A DNA stretch of 64,000 bases from Ophiostoma sp. CBS 140.51 (lineage: Eukaryota; Ascomycota; Sordariomycetes; Ophiostomatales; Ophiostomataceae), in the NCBI GenBank assembly GCA_029298735.1, contig JANSLP010000076.1, positions 58,900 through 122,899 of the forward strand, given 5' to 3'. The translations under genes and the position numbers were made by a program. Of the stretch, positions 40,735 through 50,641 are shown piece by piece. The notes under the pieces are model-generated. The model was given only the letters and a program-made list of their open reading frames with translations. It had not been told where the DNA came from and did not search any database. Each line of letters starts with the position of its first letter. Position 1 is the first letter of the stretch.

Positions 40735-42314
40735 GGCTGCTACCACCCCAAAGAGGGAGAGAAATACAGCAATATTTTGTGCCGCATACACAGGGGACGA
40801 GCGAAAAGAGACGAGTGAGAGGGTACAGGTATATAAAGAAAGGAGGAGGGGCAAGGCAGAAGAAAAAGAAAACAGAAATGTGCGATCCAAAAAGGGTACT
40901 ATGAGGAGGCGAAAGGGGTATAAAATGAGCACGAGGGGTGTGAGGGTGGGGATAAGAAGAGGGTCAGGGTATGAAGAAAAGAGAGAATAGACAGCCTCGG
41001 CGGATGGTAGGGATGGAAGAACAATAGCGGACAATACAAAGCGTCGGCGAGCAGATCAGATGGACCCTCGTGGACAGTCAAAGGACGAAACTAAGGGACT
41101 CACATACCTCAGTTGGAGCGGTCAGGGTCTGCCCCACTGTGCATAGAAATACTCGTGCAGATATGCGGAAGCCGGCGTAGTAGCGTGAGGTCCGTTGCAC
41201 AAAGAGATATAGGTTGGGAAGGGTCGTGGAGGGCAGAAGTGTGAAAAGTGTGAAAATGGAAATGTGGCGATATCCCCAAAAAACGATGATGCAACAGCTC
41301 GCTAGGAAGCTATCAGGCGAGCAAAGACGCCCAAGGCAACAACCGCAACAAAATGGACGGGACTTGAGGTGCCTGTAAACGTGTATCCGGCGTTGATGCC
41401 AGGTGTTGATGGTCCAGGTGACGGGGCGTGGTTTGGGTGCAAAAAAGTTAGGGGTGAGTTGAGGTTGCCAGATTGCTTGTGATCGTGTACGTCTGGCATG
41501 AGGGATGGAAAAATGGCGGGAAGGAGCACCCCAGGAAAATGGCAGGAGCCTATCTGGAAATGGATGTCATAGTTACTTACAGGGACTAGCGTGGTTTAGC
41601 TGGCGGCCCAGCACCAGGCTTTTGCTCCACTGGCCAGGCGTGTCCAGGTCCAGCCTTGTGGTTGGTTCAGCGGACAGTGCGACGGCCGTGACTCTTTGTT
41701 ATTTTGTTATCACCTGCGCACCTGGGTGCCCACCACCTCGTGAGTGGTGAAGCTGTTAAGAGTCCAGACGTGGTTTTCACATTCTGCTTGTCGTGTAATT
41801 GATGCGCGCTGGGTGGTGCAAGCTCTAATGACTGACCGCGGACGCGCACTGTATGCCTCCGACGCGACTTATGTACACACTTTAATTCCGCCATAGTGGA
41901 GGTGCAGCGTTCCAGCGACGCCCCCGCACTGTGTGGCTTGACGTTTATTCACGTGACCAATTTGCGCGTCAGCATCGCTCCTTCCCCCGCGCTTTGCGCC
42001 CGTAGCTGCTAAAGTCGCGTAAATCCCACGAGGGAAAGGAGATAAACTTGGGAAGGACGTCGCGACCCCAAATAACCCTATCCGACTACCCCCTCCCGAG
42101 ACCTTCGACGCTCTGCCGGACGGTGACGCAGCATCTCACATCTTCTTCTTCGACTGTTGCGCAGTAGCATGCCGACGATTTAACAACCGTACAACACCTG
42201 CCTCGCCAACCAACACGCACCCTTTGTTCCGTCACGCGCCGTTGGTCGCGATCGACCTTCCAACGAACATCGCCACTTTTCGCGGCCGACACGGTCGCCG
42301 CACCAGTTGCAATA
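40735..42314. promoter_or_regulatory. Divergent intergenic region, GPC1 / SMC1
   Basis: The 1.6 kb lie between divergent starts. The GPC1 side (40740-41080) is pyrimidine-rich on the minus strand (leader). The SMC1 side carries CACGTG (41950-41955) followed at once by CCAAT (41957-41961), and five ACGCG cores within 41842-42238. A CACCAC..GTGGTG hairpin-like repeat lies near 41730-41750. No gene is visible. Confidence 0.5.
41842..42238. promoter_or_regulatory. Five ACGCG (MCB-like) cores upstream of SMC1
   Basis: ACGCG occurs at 41842-41846, 41862-41866 and 42234-42238, and as CGCGT at 41965-41969 and 42016-42020. All lie 77-473 bp before the SMC1 ATG. ACGCG is the core of the MBF site that drives G1/S genes, including cohesin genes in yeasts. 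None is a full ACGCGT; function is inferred. Confidence 0.4.
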
Positions 42315-45300
42315 ATGGGCAAGCTTAATCGCTTGGAGTTGTTTAGTGTGTACAATCTATTTGCTTTCTGTTCTTATGCTATCGCGATGGCTCTCGTGGG
42401 GAGACGGTGCGCGCGCGGTCTGCCTATACAAAATATCTAACTACTCTTGCCAATAGACTTCAAGTCCTACAAAGGCCATCATGTCCTGCTCTTCGGCGAC
42501 TCCTACTTCACCTCTATTGTCGGGCCCAACGGCTCTGGCAAGTCCAATTCGTATGTTTTCCGCGCGCAATGCCGCTATATGCGTGACTTCCGTTTCGTCT
42601 GATGTTTCTCATTTCGAGACCGGCTCACTAACCGCTTTACGCGTGCAGCATGGACGCCATCTCCTTTGTGCTCGGTATCAAGTCTTCCCACCTTCGCTCC
42701 AGCCACCTCAAAGATCTGGTCTACCGCGGACGCGTCATGGAGACGTCAAAACCAAACGAGGACACCCCTCTCCAGCCCGATGCCAACGGCCACACAAACG
42801 GCCATGCCAACGGCGACGACGATGACGACGAGGCCGGCGACAAGAAGGCCGGCCGCAAGGATCCCAAGAACGCCTGGGTCATGGCCGTGTACGAGGACGA
42901 CGCTGGCGACACGCACCGATGGAAGCGGACAATCACGAGCGGCGGTTCCAGCGAGTACCGCATCAACAACCGTGTCGTCACTGCGCCCGAATACAACGCG
43001 GCCCTCGAGGCTGAGAACATTCTCATCAAGGCCCGCAACTTCCTGGTGTTCCAGGGTGATGTCGAGGCCATCGCATCGCAGTCGTCGCAGGACCTCACGC
43101 GCCTGATCGAGCAGATCTCTGGCAGCCTTGACTTCAAGCCCGAGTACGAGCGCCTCAAGACCGAGGCCGAGCAGGCCATCGAGAACCAGAACTTCCACCT
43201 GACGCGCCGCCGGGCCATCAACGCTGAGATCAAGCAGTACCAGGAGCAAAAGGCCGAGGCCGAGAGCTTCCAGCGCAAGCTAAACGAGCGCGACGATGCC
43301 ATTGTCGACCAGATGCTGTGGAAGATCTACCACTACCAGCGCATCATGGACGACTCCAGCAACCAGATCCAGGAGCACAACGAGAACCTGGCCGAGTTCC
43401 GCCGCAACCTGAGCGACGCCGAGACGAAGCTCGAGGAGGCACGCGCAGAGCAGGCCGCTGCCAACAAGGAGGCGTCGCGTGTTGAGCGCCGCATCCGCCA
43501 CAAGGAGCGTGACATTGAGGAGGAGGAGAACAAGCTCATCCCTGTCTCCGAAAAGGTGGAGCAGCTGTCCAACGACATTGCGCTGCTGAAGCAGAAGATC
43601 ACATCGGCCACCGAGGAGCGTGATTCACAAGCAGCACGCGTGCAAAAAGCCGAGAAGGAGATTGCTGTGGTCGAGAAGGCGCGTCAGCAGTTTGAGAAGC
43701 AGTGGAAGGAGACGCTGCAGAAGCAGGGCAAGGACCTCAGCGACGAGGACCGCAAAGAGTACCACACCCTGCGCAGTCAGGTCCGCGCCAAGTGCGCCGT
43801 CGAGCTTGCCGACCGCGACAACATCCGCCGCCAGCTCAAGAGCGACGAAGTGACCGTCAACACAATCAAGGGCAACGTCGACAGCCGCCAAGCCAAGGTG
43901 ACGAAGCTCGAGGCGGAATTGGAGACGATCAAGGAGCGCCATAGCACCTGCCAGGAAGACGTGCGCAAGATCGGCCAGGACGTGGACGGCGCCAAGAAGA
44001 CGTTCAACCAGGCCAAGTCAGAACGCGTTCGTGTCAACAACGCCGTGACGGACTTGGAGGAGCAGATGCAGGACATTTCTACCCGGCTCGAGACGGCCCG
44101 GTCAGGTATGGTGCAGAGCCGCCGGGAAACCCGCATGAAGGAAGTTGTGTCACAGATGCGCCGCATCTACCCGGGCGTCTACGGCCGGGTCGGTGAGCTG
44201 TGCAAGCCGAAGCAGAAGAAGTACGATGAGGCTGTGGTCACTGCACTGGGCCACGACTTTGACTCGGTTGTCGTCGACACCGAGAAGACGGCGGCCGAGT
44301 GCATCCAGTACCTCAAGGAGCAGCGGCACACGCCCATGACGTTCATCCCCCTCGACAACGTCAAGGTCAGCGCACCCAACACAGCCATCAAGGGCATCTC
44401 GGGCGCACGGCTTACGATCGACACCATCGACTTTGACTCCAACCTCGAGCGCGGCATGGCCTTTGCCTGTGGTGGTTCCGTTATTTGCGACTCCATGGAC
44501 GTGGCCAAGAACATTGTCTACCAGAAGCGGCTGCCGGTCAAGGCCGTCACCCTGGAGGGCTTCCTCATCAACCGCTCTGGTACGATGACGGGTGGTCGTA
44601 TGCCCGACCAGAAGGGGAACCGTGGCAAGCGTTTTGCCGAGGAGGACGTGCAGAACCTCGAGCGTATGTTTGAGAAGAAGCGGGCCGATCTCGAGAAGCT
44701 GCCAAAGCCGAGCCACCTGCTCCACCACGAGAAGGTGTTGAATGACGAGATGGTGCACCTGGAGCAGCGCCTTAGAGCGGCGCGCGCGGAGCTGCAAGCC
44801 TTTGAGAAAAACCTTACCAGCAAGAAGAAGGAGGTCGCCGAAGAGAAGCAGCAACTGCGCGAGAGAGAAGTGAAGCACGCCGAGGAGGCCGCGAAGCTCG
44901 CCAAGACACAGAACGCCGTGGCCAAGACGGAGCAGGCCATCACCAAAGTCGAGGACAAGGTGTTTGGCGCCTTCTGCAAGAAGCACGGCTTCAAGGACGT
45001 GCGCGAGTACGAAGCCCAACAGGGTAGTCTTGAACAGCAGGCCGCTGAGAAGCGGAGCGAGTTTGAGGTGCAGTTGCAGCGTCTCAAGTCGACTATGAGC
45101 TGGGAGGCGTCGCGCCACGACAGCACCAAGACGCGCGTCGAGCAGATGGAGCGGCGGTCACAGCAGCTCACCAAGGATCTCAAGGAGTACCAGGCCGAGA
45201 AGAAGCAGATTGAGGAGGTCATTGCCCAGGCACAGCGCGACGTCGACAAGCTGCGCAGCAACCTCGAGAAGATGCAGGAGGAGAACAGCGACACGGCCGA

Positions 45301-46460
45301 CAACGTTGCCAATGCACGGACAGAGGTGCAGAAGTGGCAGCGCGAGATCGAGTCGCGGCTCAAAGAGATCAACGGCCTGGAGACAGAGGTGCAGAAGAAC
45401 AGTGCAGCCAAGTTCGCCCTGCTGCAGCGGTGTAAGATGGAGCAGATCCAGATTCCGCTTGAGGAGGGCTCTCTGGACGACCTGCCCAACGAGGACCAGC
45501 TGCTCAACCAAGACCCTGACGCCATGGATATTGACGAGGGCGACGACGGTGTCATGGAGGTGGCGATGAACGACCACGGTATCGAAGTCGACTTTGAGCG
45601 CTTACAAGCCGAGCTGAAAGACGTGCGTTTTCCCTTATGCATGCTACTTGTGCTATAGTTTACTGACATTTTTTTCACTTTAGGGAGAGGATGAGGAGCG
45701 CGTCGAGGAGCGGTTAGAGAACAAGATTGCCGAGCTGACGTCGGAGCTGGAGAAGCTGAATCCCAACATGCGTGCAATTGAGCGTCTCGAGTCTGTTGAA
45801 AGCAAGCTCCGCGAGGTCGACAAAGACTTTGAGGACAGCAAGAAGGTGGCGCTCCGGATCAAGACCGACTTTGAGGACGTCAAGAACCAGCGCACCGACG
45901 TCTTCCGCCGCGCTTTTTCGTATATCCAGGAGCAGATCACCGAGGTCTACAAGGAGCTGACGCGCACGGAAGCCTACCCGCTCGGTGGCCAGGCGTACCT
46001 GGACATTGAGGCCGAGGGCGACGAGCCGCCGTACCTCAGCGGTGTCAAGTACCACGCCATGCCGCCGCTGAAGCGTTTCCGTGACATGGAGCACCTGTCT
46101 GGTGGTGAGAAGACCATGGCGGCACTGGCGCTTCTGTTTGCCATCCACAGCTACCAGCCGTCGCCGTTCTTTGTGCTGGACGAGGTCGATGCCGCGCTGG
46201 ACAATGCCAACGTCGACAAGATCAAGAAGTACATCCGCGAGCACGCCGGCCCCGGTATGCAGTTTATCGTCATCAGTCTCAAGCCGGGCCTATTCCAGGA
46301 CAGTGAGAGCTTGGTGGGTGTGTACCGTGACCAGGAGGTGAACAGTTCAAAGACGTTGACACTTGATGTGAGTATCCCGTGCCCTGACTTTTCTTTTTTC
46401 TTCTTCTCTCATGACGAACATAATTTACTGACATGTGTTTAGCTCCGCAAATATATCTAA
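42315..46460 (+). CDS. SMC1: Cohesin subunit SMC1
   Basis: Five exons: 42315-42345, 42457-42550, 42649-45622, 45684-46367 and 46443-46460, giving 1266 residues. Exon 1 is 31 nt and the last exon 18 nt (L-R-K-Y-I-stop). The N-terminal head has Walker A GPNGSGKS (residues 33-40), with the second intron directly after it. Two long coiled-coil arms flank a hinge at about 545-700 (GVYGRVGELCKPKQKKYDEA, ITGARL-like ISGARLTIDTIDFDSNLERG, SGTMTGGR). The C-terminal head has the signature LSGGEKTMAALALLFAIHSY (about 1171) and Walker B FFVLDEVDAALD (about 1196). GVYRDQEVNSSKTLTLDLRK is the SMC1 C-terminus. With SMC3 and the kleisin it forms the ring that holds sister chromatids. An Asp-rich, Gly/His/Asn-rich insert at about 73-112 in the ATPase head distinguishes it from animal SMC1. 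Confidence 0.96.
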
Positions 46461-48127
46461 CACCAGAAAAACAAAATCACATGGAGATGCGGATATTTGC
46501 GGAAGGAAGAGTCGCAACGAAAAGGGACATGTGAAAAAGAGTTGCTGTTTCGAGTTGTGTTTTGCGGTTTTTATTTGCGTGTCTGCAGCTCCGCTAGGGC
46601 TTTGCCGACGGTTATGTCTGTAAATAGGGAATTTCGGCTGGCAGTTATTTTGCGGTTTGCGTGTTTTGTTTGTTCCCTTTCCCGTTTCATTTTCTCCTCA
46701 TCCTTTATGTTGCTTTATTTCTTTTCGTTTCTGTCTTACATCAAGACCGACAACGGTGGTGACGGACGGACGGTGCTCGGTTTTGTATCGTGTATTTTTT
46801 TGTGTTTTATCCTTTTTTTTTTTATCTCATTTCTTTCATCTGTTCAATTTAATACCGAGCGGAGTTCGCTTTCTCGTTATTCTTTACTTTCTTTTCTTCT
46901 TTTTCTCCTTCTCCTATTCTTTATTGACCCCACGTTCGTGTGCCTGATCTTTGTCGCAACATTCGAGCCACTCATCCAATGGATGACTTACACGACGGCC
47001 GTCTCGCAGTCCAGACCAAAAGCCTGCCCACGGCCAACCCACGCCGCCAAGGCGGGCGTCGCTGCCGCTTTATTATCACGTCAGCCCGTAGCCGACTCTA
47101 TTTTTTGCTCAGAAACTACAGTACTTCTATTTCAGTGGCTGTTTAGATCTGTCGTTTGACGCATGCTGCGGCTGTCACGTAATGCGCCGATGTAGAATGG
47201 GGGTTGTGCAAGTGGGAGCGTGGGTGAGGTCTGGTCTCGCTTGGTATTATTCCGTAATTGTTCTATTTCCCCTCATTTTGTTGACCTCAGTATTTCCTCC
47301 GTACTTTGTCTTCGTCTGACTGGAATCATCGGCCCAAGGGACCTTTTATATCCACTTATATAATGCTCCTTCCTCGTGTCTGACACGCTGTCAACATATG
47401 CTTGCTTCTTCTGTTTCTAGAAGCTGTCGTTGTCAGTTGTCAATTGCCCCGGCCCCTCCTGCCTTCTTTGTGTCGTTCATTGTCAACCAAAAGAAGAAAG
47501 CGCACCTGCCGCAAGGCTAGAGCCTTCCAAGCACGGAACCACCACCCTTCTCGCAATTGCACGCCGACGAGTGCCGCTACTGACTTAAAGGCGGCTGCTA
47601 ATTCGCTCTTTCCTTGCTGTTAGTCGACACCAGCGAAAGCCGGAGGCCAGAAGACGAAAATTTTGCCCTCTGTCTAACAGCCCCACTAACGAGCCATTTT
47701 GTGGGCCGCAAAAGAGTCATTGCCTCGCTCGTTGCCAGAACTCTACTGTGTATGACTCTGCCAGCTTAATGCAGCGCAGCCGCTGCCCGTCTTGTCCCCT
47801 ACTATTACTAGCAGGAGTACTAGTGCCAGTCGTTCCTGCTTCTTTTTTTCGCTCTTCTTTCCATTTTGACGACTCTTTGCTCTCCTTTCTTTTCTGACTT
47901 TGCATCTTCAACTTCACTTGTTTTCTCAAGCTTCCAGAGACCTCACGACGCTCGACTGTCTCTGTGGTTGCTCGCCATCTGCATCCCTCCCCCTCCATCT
48001 CCGATTCCCCTCCGTTCTCGACCATTCCCTTCCTCCTCTTCGCTCCCCCACCGCGACCAACGGCACTCCTTTTGAGCGTACAGCCTTCCCACTGTGCGCA
48101 CGCAAATATACATACGAAAAGTTCGCG
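46461..48127. promoter_or_regulatory. 1.7-kb intergenic region upstream of HOM3
   Basis: The first 450 bp are T-rich (the SMC1 3' UTR). The last 300 bp before the ATG at 48128 are C/T-rich leader. Two TGACTCT sites in inverted orientation lie at 47713-47719 and 47753-47759. Short plus-strand open frames are T-rich and unconvincing. No gene is visible. Confidence 0.45.
47713..47759. promoter_or_regulatory. Inverted pair of TGACTCT sites upstream of HOM3
   Basis: AGAGTCA (47713-47719, the minus-strand TGACTCT) and TGACTCT (47753-47759) lie about 370-415 bp before the aspartokinase ATG. They differ by one base from TGACTCA, the site of the Gcn4/Cpc1 amino-acid control activator. The sites are seen; control is inferred from the known Gcn4 regulation of yeast HOM3. 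Confidence 0.35.
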
Positions 48128-50162
48128 ATGTCTCGGCCATCGTTAAAAAATTCCGGCGGCAATGGGTGGATTGTGCAGAAGTTTGGCGGCACCAGTGTCG
48201 GCAAGTTCCCAGACAAGGTCAGTGTGTCTCGGCGCGGTCCCGCGCAACGAATGGCAGAATCGCAGCTCTTCTTCTCTCAATCTTGAACTTTTGGGCGCGT
48301 TAGGTCGGAACATCAAAATCGACGAAATATACACGGACAGACAAGGCTAACAAGCTCTCCCGTTACAGATTGCCGAGGATATCGTCCGGTGAGTCAAATA
48401 AGAGACACCCAGTGCAACAAGCACGACGAACGGGCCATTGCGCGAGCAAGGGTTCGTGAGTGGGGCAGAGACATACATGTGCAAATGCTTTTTACGCATG
48501 CGCGCCTTTTCCGAAAAAGAAAAGACAGCTTCCGACGACATCCCATCTACTAACACACAAACCATAGGCAATATGTCTCGTCACAGAGCCGCATCGTCGT
48601 CGTCTGCTCGGCACGCAGCCCCGGCAAGAAGGTCGGCGGCACCACAAGTCGCCTGCTTGAGGTTGTCCGCAGCCTCCAGCTTCTTGGCCCTGCTGCCGCC
48701 ATGAGCGACGAACCCGCCCAGGTCCAGCTTGTCGAGACCGCCCAGAAGCTCATCCACGACATCTGCAACGAGCACGTCACGTCCGCCCAAGCCAGCGTCT
48801 CCGACCCGGAACTGCGCGACGCACTGTGCAAAGAGATCGACGCCGAATGCCGCGAGCTTGCCGAATACGTCGCCGCCATCAAGCGCTTCAACCTTGAGGT
48901 CAACGCCCGCTCCAAAGACCGCGTCATCAGCTTTGGCGAGAAGCTGAGCTGTCGCTTCATGACCTACGTGCTGCGTGACCACCAGGTCGCTGCTGAGTAC
49001 GTCGACCTGTCCGACGCGCTGCACTCCGGTATCGGAGGCGCAAACCATACCCACGACCGGCTCGACGCCGCCTTCTACCGTGAAGCGGCGGGCGTGTTCG
49101 CCAAGAAGATCATCGCTTGCGGCGACAGCGTACCGGTCGTCACCGGTTTCTTCGGCAATGTGCCCGGCAGCTTGGTGGACGGCGACGTCGGCCGTGGTTA
49201 CACAGATTTGTGCGCTGCACTCGTCGCAGTCGGCCTCAAGGCCCAGGAGCTGCAGGTGTGGAAGGAGGTCGACGGTATCTTCACGGCCGACCCGAGCAAG
49301 GTTCCCACGGCACGACTCATCCCCTCCATCACACCCTCGGAGGCCGCGGAGCTTACGTTCTACGGCTCCGAGGTCATCCACCACCTAACCATGGACCAGG
49401 TCGTAAAAGCGGTCCCTCCCATCCCGGTGCGCATCAAGAACGTTAAGAACCCGCGCGGCAACGGCACCATTGTGCTGCCCGATGCAGTACGAGCTCCCGG
49501 CCAGCAGCTGCAGCGTCTTGCCCGCGGCAGCTTTGCAGTGGGCGCTGCGGCGCCAGCCACCAACGGTACCGGCCCGGCTGCGGCAGTGGCTGGCGTCCGT
49601 CTTACCCCCCGGAGACCGACAGCCGTGACCATCAAGGACCGCATCTCGGTGCTTAACATCCACTCCAACAAGCGGTCCCTGGCACACGGCTTCGTTGCCC
49701 GTGTTTTCTCCATCCTCGACCAGCACCAGATCTCAGTCGACCTCATCGCCACGAGCGAGGTGCACGTCTCTATGGCCATCCATGCCCCCGATGTTTCGTC
49801 GCCCTCTGAAGCCGGCGTCGCCGACAGCAACCTCGAGCAGGCGCGGAAACAGCTTGGCGCGCTCGGCGACGTCAGCCTGCTGCACGGCATGGCTATTCTG
49901 AGTCTGGTCGGTGCTGACATGAAGAACATGATTGGTGTTTCCGGCAAGATGTTCTCGACACTCGGTGAGCACAACATCAACATTGAGATGATCTCTCAGG
50001 GTATGTCGCCATCCACTTTATCAGTCTTGCACTCTCTATTCACTTACTAATCGCTTCACTTTAGGCGCCAGCGAGATCAACATCTCATGTGTCATTGACG
50101 CAGACGAGGCCACAAGAGCCATGAATGTGCTGCACACAAATCTTTTTACATTTTTGGACTAA
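48128..50162 (+). CDS. HOM3: Aspartate kinase
   Basis: Four exons: 48128-48217, 48369-48388, 48568-50000 and 50065-50162, giving 546 residues. The second exon is only 20 nt (IAEDIV plus two bases of Arg37). Kinase motif VQKFGGTSVGKFPDK lies at residues 16-30. Further family blocks are SRIVVVCSARSPGKKVGGTT, VISFGEKLSCRFMTYVLRD, VTGFFGNVPGSLVDGDVGRG, YTDLCAALVAVGLKAQELQV, WKEVDGIFTADPSKVPTARL and AAELTFYGSEVIHHLTMDQV. Two ACT domains follow (about 390-460 and 475-546). The second, ADMKNMIGVSGKMFSTLGEH, runs into NINIEMISQGASEINISCVI across the last splice. The enzyme phosphorylates aspartate in the first step towards threonine, methionine and isoleucine; the ACT domains bind the feedback inhibitor threonine. 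An Ala/Gly-rich linker at about 350-380 separates kinase and ACT parts. Length is close to yeast Hom3 (527). Confidence 0.95.
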
Positions 50163-50641
50163 AAGACCCTGATAGACCGTGTATTTTATGTTTTTTCCTA
50201 TTTTGGTGGTCTTTTCGACTGTCTTCCTTTGTTGGCTATTTTCATTTCTTTTCGCATTTGCCTTCATTTTCTGGGCGTTTTGCTTTTCTTTTCCTTTTTT
50301 CTTTTCTTTTCTTTCTGTATTCCCTTACTCCTTGGAGTCGAATTTTGGGCAAAGCCTTCTTGCTTCGTTTAGAGAGAAAGGGAAAAGGCGTTTCCAATAT
50401 ATTTTCACATTTACCAAAAGAATTCATACACATTTACCTAGACACAATCAAGAACAAAGTCAGATCTTACTTTCTTCATTTTCATATTTCTTTTCAATTT
50501 TTTGAACATAGTATATGTCTAAAAGCATCGTTTTAATAAAAAAGCAAGATTCCTTGTACCCGATTCATGCTCACTTCCATAATACGTGAAAGAAAACCGC
50601 ACACCACCTCGCTGCATTTTTCACCACCCCCACTTCTCTAC
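50163..50641. other. Convergent T-rich 3' region (HOM3 / SRP72)
   Basis: The 479 bp between convergent stop codons are AT-rich with long T runs and an AATAAA at 50536-50541. This fits overlapping 3' UTRs. No gene is visible. Confidence 0.5.

Noticed and set aside
44150..45777. Minus-strand open frames of 320-420 codons opposite SMC1
   Set aside because: Shadows of the coiled-coil coding frame, dominated by Leu or Ser/Arg as expected from reverse-complemented Glu/Lys codons.
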